Origin: JAEUIV01 sp033763795
Lineage (GTDB): Bacteria > Planctomycetota > Phycisphaerae > Phycisphaerales > UBA1924
Assembly: GCA_033763795.1 (NCBI GenBank)
Contig: JANRJV010000045.1
Coordinates: 1-56,628, forward strand
DNA: 56,628 bases
Reading direction: 5' to 3'
The notes beneath the pieces were generated by a model. The model had not been told where the DNA came from and did not search any database. It saw only the letters and a program-made list of their open reading frames with translations. Position numbers and translations under genes: made by a program. Below, one piece after another: positions 26,460 through 35,463 of this stretch; position 1 is the first letter of the stretch, and the number at the start of each line of letters is the position of its first letter.

Positions 26460-27953
26460 ATGGACGAGGAGCGCAAGCCCGACGCGCCCGCGCCGGACAG
26501 CGGCGAGACCCCGCTGACCGGGACGTCGCGCGCCGCCGCCGGCGAAGAGCTCGTCGTCCACGAGCCCGGCAGCGACACCGTCGACGAGCGTGCCCTCGAG
26601 CAGATCTTCGACACCATGCCCGGGGCGACGGCCGAGGAGCTGGCGCCCGTCGTCAACGAGCTCGCTCCGCCCGACGCGGCGGACACGCTCGAACAGCTCG
26701 AACCCGAGCAGTCGGCGGAAGTCCTCACGCAGATGGAGGAGGAGTCGGCGGCCGACGCCCTTGCCCACATGGACCCCGTGCTGGCGGCGACGGTGCTGAT
26801 GGACCTGGAGCCCGCCGAGGCGGCCGGGCTGGTCAACGAGATGGAGCCCGACGACGCGGCGGACCTCCTGCAGGCCCTGCCCAAGGACGCCGCCGCCGCG
26901 ATCCTCCGCGCCGTCCCGCCCCGGCGCGCCGCACTCCTGGGCAAGCTGGCGCTCTACGACCCGCGCTCGGCGGGCGGCCTGATGACCACCGACATCCAGG
27001 TCGTCCGCGCCAGCATGACCATCGGGCAGGCCATCGAGTTCATCCGGACCCACCCCATGGAGGAGCACCAGACCGACGTTTACGTCGTGGACGACGACCG
27101 CCGGCTGGTGGGCACGATCGGGCTCCGGCAGCTCCTGTTCGCCGACGACGGCGCCCCGGTCGCCTCGTTCGTCAGCCGGGATCTGGACGCCGTCCTCCCC
27201 ACGGTCGACCGGGAAGAGGTCGCCGAGCTGTTCAGCAAGTACGACTACATCACGATGCCCGTCGTCGACGAGCAGCGGCGCATCCTGGGCATGGTCACGG
27301 TCGATGACGTCATCGACATCCTGAACGCGCGCCGGGCGGAGGACGCGCTCAAGCTCGTGGGCGTGCAGGCGGGTGAGGCTGCGTACGCGGGGGTAGCGAC
27401 CAAGCTCCGCAGCCGCTCCCCCTGGCTGCTCATGAATCTGATCACGGCCCAGATCGCCTCGGCGGTCCTGCTGCTGTACCACGACTTCATCGAGCTGATC
27501 CCCGTGGTCGCGGTGATCTACCCGGTCATCGCCAACGAGTCGGGGAACACGGGCCAGCAGAGCCTCGCCGTCACGCTGCGGGGCCTCGTATTGGGGCAGG
27601 TGCGCCGGGACTTCGTGTGGAAGATGCTGCTCCGCGAGGTCGGGGCCGGGGCTGTGGCCGGCCTGGCGGTGGGCGTCTGCTTCAGCGTCTCGATCTGGAT
27701 GATCGACGCCACGGGGCTTATCGACGACATGACCTGGAAGATCGGCGTCATCGCCGGGCTGGCGATGATGGGCTCGATGACCATCGCCTGCCTGGTGGGG
27801 ACCGCGATCCCGCTCATCCTGGACCGGCTGGGCTTCGATCCGGCGACGGCGTCATCCATTTTTCTGACCATGCTGACCGACTCGCTGAGCTACACCGTCT
27901 TCCTGACGCTGGCCTTCCTGATGCGCGGCTGGCTGGGGGTCGGCGGCGGTTAG
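26460..27953 (+). CDS. mgtE: Magnesium transporter MgtE
   Basis: MgtE is a dimeric Mg2+ channel gated by cytoplasmic magnesium. The 497-residue protein has an acidic N-terminal extension (about 40 residues), the MgtE N domain of helical repeats (about 45-165), paired CBS domains (about 170-300; GGLMTTDIQVV, YITMPVVDEQRRILGMVTVD), a plug helix and five membrane helices. The pore-region aspartate lies in MLTDSLSYTVFL. It is a few dozen residues longer than typical, owing to the N-terminal extension. Confidence 0.96.
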   Translation: MDEERKPDAPAPDSGETPLTGTSRAAAGEELVVHEPGSDTVDERALEQIFDTMPGATAEELAPVVNELAPPDAADTLEQLEPEQSAEVLTQMEEESAADALAHMDPVLAATVLMDLEPAEAAGLVNEMEPDDAADLLQALPKDAAAAILRAVPPRRAALLGKLALYDPRSAGGLMTTDIQVVRASMTIGQAIEFIRTHPMEEHQTDVYVVDDDRRLVGTIGLRQLLFADDGAPVASFVSRDLDAVLPTVDREEVAELFSKYDYITMPVVDEQRRILGMVTVDDVIDILNARRAEDALKLVGVQAGEAAYAGVATKLRSRSPWLLMNLITAQIASAVLLLYHDFIELIPVVAVIYPVIANESGNTGQQSLAVTLRGLVLGQVRRDFVWKMLLREVGAGAVAGLAVGVCFSVSIWMIDATGLIDDMTWKIGVIAGLAMMGSMTIACLVGTAIPLILDRLGFDPATASSIFLTMLTDSLSYTVFLTLAFLMRGWLGVGGG

Positions 27954-28085
27954 GGCCCGGCTGGATCGCCGTTCAGTTGACGCGTCCGGACCGCCTCGGG
28001 ACACTGCCCGCCCGGATCCGCCTCGGTGCGGCCGGCGTATGGCGTGCGGTCGGTGGGCCGGCCGCTCCTTCGGAGGTGCTTCCTG

Positions 28086-29453
28086 ATGGCTTCGCAAACC
28101 CGCACGAGCGTGGCTCTCGCTGTGACGCTGGGAATCCTGGGCGTGCTGTGCCTGGGCCTGCTCGTGACGTCCATTGTTCTGTCGGCCAACGTGCAGCGCC
28201 TCAGCAACGAGCTGGCAGTGGCGCGGAACGACCTCTCCGCCGCCGTCCGGCCCGACGAGCGCGACGACCGTTGGGAGCAGCTCCGCAGCCAGGCGGGCAA
28301 CCAGGGCGTCGTTCGCTACCTGGACCGGAGCCTGCAGGACCTGGCCGCGATGGTCAGCGGCTCGCGCCGCGACGACCCGCGCTCGCTGCTGGACAAGGTC
28401 ACCGCCGCCTCGGGCGAGGACGCCACCCCGCTCATCCCGCTCCTGACCTCGCGCCGCGAGGAGATCAGCCGCCTGCAGCAGGCGCTGGCCGCCGCCGAGG
28501 CCAACCGCGACGCCGCCCGCGCCGATCTGCTCGCGTCCGTCGAGCGCGTCCGCAGCCTCGAGGAGGAGCACCGGGCCACCGTCGAGCGCATCAGCGGCGA
28601 GATCGAGACCTACCGCGCGGGAACGACCACGTACCGCGACAGCGTCGAGGCCGCCAAGCGCGACTACACCACCCGGCTCGAGACCCTCCGCAGCGATTCG
28701 GAATCGACCGTCTCGGGGCTCGAAGGCCGCGTCCGCTCGCTCGAGCAGGAGCTGCTGATCGCCAACGATCAGGTCCGCCGCTTCAAGCAGGCCGAGGGCG
28801 CCCAGGGGCTCCGCCCCGCCGATGAGGGCGCGCTCGTTGACGCACGCGTCGCCGGGGTCAACTCCGCGGCCCGGCAGGTCTACCTCGACATCGGTCGGCG
28901 CGAGCGCGTCGTGCTGGGCATGAGCTTCGAGGTCTACACCGGCGCGTCGGCCATCCAGCCCGACGCCGCCGGCGAGTACCCGCGCGGCAAGGCCACCATC
29001 GAGGTCATCCGCATCGACGAGGCCTCCAGCGTTGCCCGCATCATCCGCGAGAACGCCGGAACACCCATCATCTCGGGCGACGTCGTCGCCAACGCCGTCT
29101 ACGACCCCCGCAAGAGGTACACCTTCGCGATCTACGGCAACTTCGACACCGACCGCGACGGCATCGCCACCCCCCTCGAGGCCCAGGACATCCGGGGGCT
29201 GATCGAGAACTGGAACGGCGCCGTCAGCGAGGACATCACGGGCGACACCGACTTCCTGGTGCTGGGCGAGAAGCCCATCCTGCCGCCCCAGCCCCGCCCC
29301 AGCGACCCCGTCGAGCTCATCCAGCGGTACCTGCAGCTGAGGCAGCAGGTCACCAAGTACGACGAGCTCTTCGAGCGGGCCACCGCCGCGGGCATCCCCA
29401 TCCTCAATCAGAACCGGCTCTACACGCTGACGGGCGTGCACGCCGGGCGCTGA
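28086..29453 (+). CDS. Membrane-anchored coiled-coil protein with C-terminal BRCT domain
   Basis: The start MASQTRTSVALAV at 28086 has GGAGG upstream. Of 455 residues, 8-33 form a membrane helix and about 35-240 a long coiled coil. About 240-335 form a beta-rich domain (VYLDIGRRERVVLGMSFEVY), and about 345-450 look like a BRCT domain: FAIYGNFD, then IRGLIENWNGAVSEDITGDT and DFLVLG, then ATAAGIPILNQNRLYTLTG. That order matches the NAD-dependent ligase BRCT pattern. With a short N-terminus and single helix, the bulk is predicted outside the cytoplasm. Its stop overlaps the next ATG by one base (TGATG), suggesting coupled translation. Function unknown. Confidence 0.8.
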   Translation: MASQTRTSVALAVTLGILGVLCLGLLVTSIVLSANVQRLSNELAVARNDLSAAVRPDERDDRWEQLRSQAGNQGVVRYLDRSLQDLAAMVSGSRRDDPRSLLDKVTAASGEDATPLIPLLTSRREEISRLQQALAAAEANRDAARADLLASVERVRSLEEEHRATVERISGEIETYRAGTTTYRDSVEAAKRDYTTRLETLRSDSESTVSGLEGRVRSLEQELLIANDQVRRFKQAEGAQGLRPADEGALVDARVAGVNSAARQVYLDIGRRERVVLGMSFEVYTGASAIQPDAAGEYPRGKATIEVIRIDEASSVARIIRENAGTPIISGDVVANAVYDPRKRYTFAIYGNFDTDRDGIATPLEAQDIRGLIENWNGAVSEDITGDTDFLVLGEKPILPPQPRPSDPVELIQRYLQLRQQVTKYDELFERATAAGIPILNQNRLYTLTGVHAGR

Positions 29454-30619
29454 TGGACGAACCTCCCCGCGGCCTGGGCAAGGGATCGAGGCGACCGCGT
29501 CGCCGGTTCCCCGAATGGGCCGAGCCGCCCATCTACGCCGCCGTGCGCGCCGGGGCCGCGACCATCAACATGGTCGGCGCCGAGCGATCCATGCGACTGA
29601 TGCGGGGCCTGGGGGGCGCCTTCGCGGGATTGCCCTTCAACAGGCGCCGTCTCGACCGCGCGGTCGAGAACATCGGCTGGTGCTTCCCCCGCTGGGACCG
29701 ACGCCTCGTCCGCGAGTACGCGGTCGAGTCCTACCGCCACCTGTTCTGCCTGGCGGCGGAGGTCGCCGTCACGCCCCGACTTCTGAGCGCCGACGCCTAC
29801 GCCTCGCACATGGAGATCGGCGGGCTGGGCGACGCGCTGCGCAAGCTCGCCGGCCGCGGCCCGTGCGTCCTCATCACCGGGCACTGCGGCAACTGGGAGC
29901 TGCTGGGCTATGCCCTCGCGGTGCTCGGGTTCCCGCTGCACGCGCTCTACCGGCCGCTGGACCTCGCCCCGCTCGACGAGTGGGTGCACCAGACGCGAAG
30001 CAGCCGAGGCCTCACGCTCGTCGACAAGTTCGGCGCCGCCCACGTGCTCCCCGAGCTCTTCGAGCGCGGCGCGCCCGTCGGCTTCATCGCCGACCAGAAC
30101 GCCGGCGACCGCGGGCTCTTCGTCCCGTTTTTCAATCGGCTCGCCTCGGCGTACAAGACCGTGGGCCTGCTGGCCATGCGCTACAACGCGTCGGTCATCT
30201 GCGGGCAGGCCCGCCGCCTCTCGGGGCTCACGCAGCAGCGGGGCGCCGGACCCGCCGAGCCGCCCAGCGAGCTCGCCCGCGAGGCCCAGAGCTTCCGCTA
30301 CCGGATCGAGGTCATCGACATGTTCGGCCCGGACGACTGGCGCGACCAGCCCGATCCGCTCTTCTACATCACCGCCCGGTACCGCCGCGCCATCGAGACG
30401 ATGGTCCGCCGCGCGCCTGAGCAATACCTCTGGATGCACCGCTACTGGAAGAGCCGCCCGCCGCACGAGGTGCGGGACCGTCCCTTCCCCGCCCAGCTCC
30501 GCGAGAAGATCGCCGCGCTCCCCTGGATCGACGCCGACGACGTCGAGCAGATCGTCGACAGGTCGGACCGGGACGCCGCCAGTCTCCGCGAGAAGGCCCG
30601 CGCCGACCCGGGCCCCTGA
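29453..30619 (+). CDS. LpxL/HtrB-like acyltransferase
   Basis: The family adds secondary acyl chains to lipid A or related lipids at the inner face of the cytoplasmic membrane. The 388-residue protein carries the catalytic HX4E motif at His144-Glu149 (TGHCGNWELLGY), the ALYRPLDLAPLDEW region, and QNAGDRGLFVPFFNR. There is only weak hydrophobicity near the N-terminus (VRAGAATINMVGAE). It is encoded directly after, and one base overlapping, the BRCT-domain envelope gene. In a planctomycete it would fit outer-membrane lipid A synthesis, but the acceptor is not shown. Confidence 0.87.
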   Translation: MDEPPRGLGKGSRRPRRRFPEWAEPPIYAAVRAGAATINMVGAERSMRLMRGLGGAFAGLPFNRRRLDRAVENIGWCFPRWDRRLVREYAVESYRHLFCLAAEVAVTPRLLSADAYASHMEIGGLGDALRKLAGRGPCVLITGHCGNWELLGYALAVLGFPLHALYRPLDLAPLDEWVHQTRSSRGLTLVDKFGAAHVLPELFERGAPVGFIADQNAGDRGLFVPFFNRLASAYKTVGLLAMRYNASVICGQARRLSGLTQQRGAGPAEPPSELAREAQSFRYRIEVIDMFGPDDWRDQPDPLFYITARYRRAIETMVRRAPEQYLWMHRYWKSRPPHEVRDRPFPAQLREKIAALPWIDADDVEQIVDRSDRDAASLREKARADPGP

Positions 30620-30708
30620 CATTCCCGCCCCCGAGCCCGTCCCGCCCGGGCTCGGCTACGCTCTACGGCTCGCGCCCGAGCTCGCGGGGCGCACATCGGA
30701 GGTCGCAG

Positions 30709-31056
30709 GTGGCCAGGGCCCGGCAGATTCTTCTCGTCAAACTGCTCAAGTCCGACGAGGAAGAAGCGCCCTCGATCCTCAGCAGCGTCCCGCTGGGAAC
30801 CCTCCGCCAGGTCCAGGCGACCCTGTCCGAGTTCAACACCTCCGCCGACGGCTCGAATTCCCCCGAGACCTTCGGCGTGCTCTACGGCCCCGGGTTCCTC
30901 GTCCAGTTGCCCATGGTGGGCCCCGCCGACCCGGTCAGCCAGGTCATCGTCTCGCTCCACGAGGAGGACATCGCCTGGCCCGTCCTTGTCCGCATCTGCC
31001 GGACCCTCGGCTGGAAGATGATGGACCCGCAGAGCGGCCGCACCTTCGGCGGCTAA
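30709..31056 (+). CDS. Small conserved-looking protein, unknown function
   Basis: This 115-residue soluble protein starts with GTG at 30709, chosen because GGAGG lies 6 nt upstream. It has no signal peptide. It contains a mixed alpha/beta pattern (LRQVQATLSEFNT; FGVLYGPGFLVQLPM; VIVSLHEEDIAWPVLVRICR). It is not recognised. It precedes the 139-residue gene by 33 bp and they probably share a transcript. Confidence 0.7.
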   Translation: MARARQILLVKLLKSDEEEAPSILSSVPLGTLRQVQATLSEFNTSADGSNSPETFGVLYGPGFLVQLPMVGPADPVSQVIVSLHEEDIAWPVLVRICRTLGWKMMDPQSGRTFGG

Positions 31057-31089
31057 CGCCGCTCCTCCCAACTCCCAGGATCTTCGCCC

Positions 31090-31509
31090 ATGCCTCAGGA
31101 AACCAAGTCCATCCATCCCAGCCCCGGCGACCCCGCCGCCCCCGAATCGGGAGAGAAGCCCACGCTGCAGGGGCTCGTCGCCACGCGGGAGGACGAGCAG
31201 GCGTTGCTCGGCGCGCTGGAAAAGGCCTTCGACTACCGCGGCGATGTCACGCTCGAACTGATCGGCGGCAGGACGCTCCGCGGCTACATCTTCGACCACC
31301 GCAAGGGAGCGACCCTCGCCGCCTCCAGCGTGCGCCTGCTCCCCGAAGACTCCGACCAGAAGATCACCGTCACGTTCGACACCATCGCGCGCGTCGAGTT
31401 CACTGGCAAGGACACCGCCGCCGGCAAGAGCTACGAGACCTGGCTCAAAAAGTACGTCGAGAAGAAGCTCAAGGGCGAGAAGGCGAGCATCGAGAGCGAG
31501 CCCCTCTGA
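31090..31509 (+). CDS. Small protein with possible Sm-like fold
   Basis: This 139-residue soluble protein has AGGA 10 nt before its ATG. After a disordered start, GDVTLELIGGRTLRGYIFDH and ITVTFDTIARVEFTGKD give the short beta-strand/Gly pattern of an Sm-type barrel. It ends in a Lys-rich helix (WLKKYVEKKLKGEKAS). If the fold is right it might bind RNA, but that is an inference from pattern only. It is the last gene of the plus-strand run before a terminator used by the opposite strand. Confidence 0.7.
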   Translation: MPQETKSIHPSPGDPAAPESGEKPTLQGLVATREDEQALLGALEKAFDYRGDVTLELIGGRTLRGYIFDHRKGATLAASSVRLLPEDSDQKITVTFDTIARVEFTGKDTAAGKSYETWLKKYVEKKLKGEKASIESEPL

Positions 31510-31523
31510 GCGTTCGCGGGCGG

Positions 31524-31555
31524 AAAGAAAAACCCGGCGCCTCGCGACGCCGGGT
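31524..31555 (-). terminator. Rho-independent terminator for the secreted dockerin-like gene
   Basis: On the minus strand the hairpin ACCCGGCG/CGCCGGGT (31532-31555) is followed by TTTTTCTTT. It lies about 50 bp past the stop of the gene at 31603-33267. Read on the plus strand the hairpin also follows the 139-residue gene but has no T run. Confidence 0.82.
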
Positions 31556-31602
31556 CCCATGAACTATCTCTGTTGCCGTTCCGTGAGAGGGCGCTCACGC
31601 GC

Positions 31603-33267
31603 TCAGGGGCACGAGGCTCCCCAGTTCTGCAGCACGGCGGTGATGTCGGCGAAGTTCACCTGGCCGTCGCCGTTCACGTCGCCCCGCAGGCCGACGTTCA
31701 CCGACACGTAGAAGTCGGACTGGCCGACGATGGCGCTGTTGCAGTTCTTGACCGACGAATCGGTGACGACCAGGCGGATCGTGTAGCCGCAGCTGGGAAG
31801 CCCGGTGGTGTCCCAGAGCGCGAGCAGGTCTTCCTCGATGCAGGTGTTGCCCGTCGCGATCGTGACCCAGTTGTTGCTGCCGCCGCCCGTGTACTGCACG
31901 GCCCAGCCGCTGAGGTTGACGTCGCACGCCGTGCCCTTGATCGCGACGACGCCGCAACCCACGTACTCGCAGTTGGTCGGCGACGTGATGATCGCGGTGG
32001 GTGGCGTGTTGTCGACAATGAAGCGGGCGGAGTCGGAGGCCGAGTAGCCGCAGACATCCCGCGCGTCGGCGACGATCGCGTACTCACCGTCGGGGACGCC
32101 CGCGGCGATCGTATCCCAGCCGGTCCACGTTCCCACGATCGGGAACGCGCCGAAGTAGAAGGGCGTGCCCGGCACGACGTCCAGCAGCGGAGCGCCCGCC
32201 GGCAGCGGGGCCCAGCGCACGCTGTAGCGATCGAGGCATCGATCGTTGACGAGCCCGCCCACGCAGACCGTCCCGCCGTAGACCCCGCCCGTCGCCGGCG
32301 CGGTCATGTCCAGCGTCTCGAAGCTCTTGTCGACGTAGACGATGTGGGTGTCCTCGTTGAAGCACCCGTCGCCCGAGATGGCGGTGGTCTTGATGAAGTA
32401 GTAGCCCTCGGAGAGCCCCGCGGTGCTGAAGAAGCCCAGGGGGATCGACGTCCCGCCGCTGAACCCGACGTCGATCACGTTCCACGCGAGGGAGTTGATC
32501 TCCTTGTACTGCGTGTACCAGAAGGCGATGGTGCCCGGCGAAGCGATCGTGACGTCGCCCTTGACGTCCTCGCCGCTGCAGATGCACGCGAAGTTCGCGG
32601 GAACCTGGATGTCGACCTCGGGGCAGGGCGCGACCTGCTTGAGCTGCATGCCCCCGATCGCGATGCAGCTCCCGGCGAAGCTGGAGATGCGCACGGTCAG
32701 CGGCGTGTTCTCGTTGGGGACGAACACGCGGTGCCGCGTGTGAGTGATCCCCAGCGAGAATCCAACCCCCGGGATCACGCCGCCCGACACCTGCGACTCG
32801 GGCACCTCAGCGCCGATGACCTGGATCAGGTTCCGGCACGCGGCGGCCCCCGGCGTGACGGCGTAGGTGTACACCTCGTACCACCCGCTGGAGAGCCCGA
32901 AAAACTGAGCCTGCGCCGGCCCGTTGTCGATGTTCCAAAAATCGTCGAGCAGTTGCTCGCGGTCGCCCGTCGTCTGGGGGCTGTTGAACCCGCCGTGGGG
33001 CAAGGGACCGGAGCGCACGAGGGACACGCCGGTCGCCGAGCCGTCGAGCGTGAAGAGCCCGACGGGGGTCTGGTTCGCGAACACGCGGTTCCACGAGCCG
33101 GCCTGACCCGCCGCGGCCCCGTAGGAGGCGCCGGGAGTCCCGGTCCCGGGCCCGCCCTGCGGCGGACCCTCAAAGTCGATGTTGAAACTCTGCGCCGACG
33201 CCGACACCGCCGGCAACGCCGCCGCCAGCGCTCCGACGAGCGCACACATCACACGACCGATACGCAT
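31603..33267 (-). CDS. Large secreted protein with Ig-like segments and C-terminal dockerin-like module
   Basis: The start MRIGRVMCALVGAL at 33267 has GGGAGA 8 nt upstream; the frame upstream is not supported. The 554-residue protein has a signal peptide ending near VSASAQS. It has an N-terminal domain beginning FNIDFEGPPQGGPGTGTPGA, several beta-sandwich segments (PPTAIITSPTNCEYV is typical of bacterial Ig-like domains), and a C-terminal GDVNGDGQVNFADITAVLQN unit ending WGASCP. No enzyme domain is seen. It is probably a surface or extracellular adhesin-like protein. It has its own terminator. Confidence 0.8.
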   Translation of the reverse strand: MRIGRVMCALVGALAAALPAVSASAQSFNIDFEGPPQGGPGTGTPGASYGAAAGQAGSWNRVFANQTPVGLFTLDGSATGVSLVRSGPLPHGGFNSPQTTGDREQLLDDFWNIDNGPAQAQFFGLSSGWYEVYTYAVTPGAAACRNLIQVIGAEVPESQVSGGVIPGVGFSLGITHTRHRVFVPNENTPLTVRISSFAGSCIAIGGMQLKQVAPCPEVDIQVPANFACICSGEDVKGDVTIASPGTIAFWYTQYKEINSLAWNVIDVGFSGGTSIPLGFFSTAGLSEGYYFIKTTAISGDGCFNEDTHIVYVDKSFETLDMTAPATGGVYGGTVCVGGLVNDRCLDRYSVRWAPLPAGAPLLDVVPGTPFYFGAFPIVGTWTGWDTIAAGVPDGEYAIVADARDVCGYSASDSARFIVDNTPPTAIITSPTNCEYVGCGVVAIKGTACDVNLSGWAVQYTGGGSNNWVTIATGNTCIEEDLLALWDTTGLPSCGYTIRLVVTDSSVKNCNSAIVGQSDFYVSVNVGLRGDVNGDGQVNFADITAVLQNWGASCP

Positions 33268-33534
33268 GCTGATTTCTCCCTTCGGTTGAGTCCGTGCGCA
33301 ACTCCGTCGCGGTCGTCCACGCGCCGCGCTTCCCCGTCCGCACGAGGAGCTGAACGTACGATTCGATCCCGGCGCGCGGAAGCGCCGCCCCGCCAATCCG
33401 CGCGCAAGCACCGTGAAATTCCGTGCGGCGGGCTCGGGCAGCCGTCCACCAATCAACGGACGCGCGGCCCAACGCAGCCGAACCGCAGCGCGCCCGGCGG
33501 ACATCCGCCGAGAATTCCCCACCCTCTGAGCGGC

Positions 33535-35409
33535 TTACATGCGCTCCAGCGGCACGAGCCCCAGCGCTTCCAGACCGTCCTTGAGCACGCGACCGGTCAG
33601 CCGCGTCAGCCGCAGGCGGGCGCCGCGCGTCGGCTCATCCGGCGCCTGCAGCACCGGGCACGACGCGAAGAACGAGCTGAACGCCCCCGCAAGGTCGTAC
33701 AGATACGCGCACAGCCGGTGCGGCTCGCAGGTCTCCGCCGCCGCGCGCAGCGTCGCGGGATACCTGAGCAGCTGCAGCGCCACCGCCTTCTCTTCCGGCG
33801 CAGCGACCGCGAAAGCCGGGGCGCCCGCGCCCTCGAGCGAGGCCTCGTCCACGCCGAACTGCTCGCGCGCCTTGCGGAAGATCGACCGCACCCGCACCAG
33901 CGCGTACAGCAGGTAAGGCCCCGTGTTCCCCTCGAACGCGAGCATCCGGTCGAAGCTGAAGACGTAGTCCTTGATCCGGTCCGTCGAGAGGTCGGCGTAC
34001 TTGATCGCGGACATGCCCACCGCCTCGGCGATCGAGCGCCGCTCGTCCATCGGCAGGTCCGGATTCTTCACCGCCACCGCCGCCTCGGCGCGGACGACCG
34101 CCTCGTCCAGCAGGTCCGACAGGCGGACGTTCTCGCCGCTCCGCGTCTTGAAGGGCCGACCGTCCTCCCCCAGCACCGTGCCGAACGCCGCGTGCAGCAG
34201 CACGGCGTCCTCGCCCGGCAGGTCCTTCCGCGCCGTGTAGCCCGCCTTCTTCGCCGCCGCGAACACCTGCTTGAAGTGCAGCGACTGCCGCGCATCCACC
34301 GCGTACATCACGCGCGCCGCCCCGATCCGCCCGACCCGGCGCCGGATCGCCGCCAGGTCCGTCGTCGCGTAGAGATACCCGCCCGCCGACTTGCGGATGA
34401 TGCAGGGCTCCTTGATCCCCAGCTCATCCAGCCGGACAACCAGCGCGCCCTCGCTCAGCTCCGCGACGCCCCGGCCCTCGAGGTCCGCGACGACCGCGCC
34501 CAGCTCCCCGGCGTAGCTGCTCTCGCCCGCCGTCGCCTCCGACGTCACGTTCGCGCGCAGCCGCCGACAGATCGCAAAGCACGCCTCCAGCGTGATGTCG
34601 CAGATCCGCCGCCACACCGCGACGTACGCCGGGTCCTGCGCCTGCAGGGCCCGCAGCGCCGCCTGCGCCTCCTCCGCGTGCGCCCGCGCGCCGGAGACCT
34701 GCGCCTCGAGCTCCGCCAGCGCCTTGGGGCCCAGGCCGAAGCGCCGCGCCGCCGCCAGCCCCGCCTCGTCCGCGTCGCTCTCGCGCTGGGCCCGCCGGTA
34801 GATCCGCTCGAGCTGCTCGAGCGTCAGCGTCGAAAGGTCGAGCGTGCCCCGCTCGGCTCCCGACTTCACCGCCGCCGTCACCATCGCGATGGGCAGCCCC
34901 CAGTCGCCGAAGTGATTCTGCCGAACCACGTCGTGCCCGAGCCGCTCCCAGATGCGCGCGAGCGCATCGCCGATGACCGTGGCCCGCAGGTGCCCGACGT
35001 GCATCTGCTTGGCGAGGTTCACGCCGCACAGATCGACCACGACGGTCATGCGCGCCGCGGGCTCCGGCGCCGCCAGCCCCAGCGCGGCCGTATCCATCGC
35101 CGCCAGGGCGCCCGCCAGCGCCGTCGCCTTCAGCCGCACGTTGAGAAACCCGGGGCCGGCGATCTCCAGCGGCTCGGCGACGTCCGACAGCAGCGGGTCG
35201 GCGTGCTGCTTGATCAGCGCCGCGACCTCGCGCGGGGGCTTGCCCACCGACTTGGCAAGGCCCATCGCCGCGTTGGACTGAAAGTCCCCGAACTTCGCGT
35301 CCTTGGACGCCGCCAGCGCCGGCGTCGCCCCCTCGGGAAGCGCCGCTCCGAACGCCGCACGCAGCGCGTCCAGCAGCCGATCGTTCAGAATGGAAACAGG
35401 GTCGCTCAT
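33535..35409 (-). CDS. argS: Arginine-tRNA ligase
   Basis: ArgS charges tRNA-Arg. The 624-residue class I enzyme has the HIGH-type motif HVGH (137-140, in QMHVGHLRATVIGDAL), the arginine-specific N-terminal additional domain (GDFQSNAAMGLAK), and the C-terminal DALR helix bundle ending in LEALGLVPLERM. A segment GEDGRPFKTRSGENVRLSD stands at the KMSKS loop position, which is commonly degenerate in this enzyme. TAGACT lies 14 nt upstream. It is downstream of the S1-domain gene with a 54-bp gap. Confidence 0.96.
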   Translation of the reverse strand: MSDPVSILNDRLLDALRAAFGAALPEGATPALAASKDAKFGDFQSNAAMGLAKSVGKPPREVAALIKQHADPLLSDVAEPLEIAGPGFLNVRLKATALAGALAAMDTAALGLAAPEPAARMTVVVDLCGVNLAKQMHVGHLRATVIGDALARIWERLGHDVVRQNHFGDWGLPIAMVTAAVKSGAERGTLDLSTLTLEQLERIYRRAQRESDADEAGLAAARRFGLGPKALAELEAQVSGARAHAEEAQAALRALQAQDPAYVAVWRRICDITLEACFAICRRLRANVTSEATAGESSYAGELGAVVADLEGRGVAELSEGALVVRLDELGIKEPCIIRKSAGGYLYATTDLAAIRRRVGRIGAARVMYAVDARQSLHFKQVFAAAKKAGYTARKDLPGEDAVLLHAAFGTVLGEDGRPFKTRSGENVRLSDLLDEAVVRAEAAVAVKNPDLPMDERRSIAEAVGMSAIKYADLSTDRIKDYVFSFDRMLAFEGNTGPYLLYALVRVRSIFRKAREQFGVDEASLEGAGAPAFAVAAPEEKAVALQLLRYPATLRAAAETCEPHRLCAYLYDLAGAFSSFFASCPVLQAPDEPTRGARLRLTRLTGRVLKDGLEALGLVPLERM

Positions 35410-35423
35410 CGGATGGGGGCACG

Positions 35424-35429
35424 AGTCTA
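35424..35429 (-). promoter_or_regulatory. Putative -10 box (TAGACT) of argS
   Basis: TAGACT on the minus strand ends 14 nt before the argS ATG, giving a predicted leader of only about 7 nt. No Shine-Dalgarno is present. Confidence 0.35.
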
Positions 35430-35463
35430 ATGCTCGAACGCCCCGCCCGCGCCGCGGGGCCCG

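Noticed and set aside
24813..27482. A very long open frame on the minus strand opposite the rRNA methyltransferase, surE and mgtE genes
   Set aside because: High G+C DNA gives long antisense frames. The translation is rich in Arg/Val/Asp/His with no family motifs, while the plus strand has three clear conserved genes.
31573..35430. A frame of more than 1200 codons on the plus strand opposite the secreted protein and argS
   Set aside because: It is antisense to argS, which is unambiguous, and crosses a terminator hairpin; its composition is Arg-rich and has no recognisable domain.
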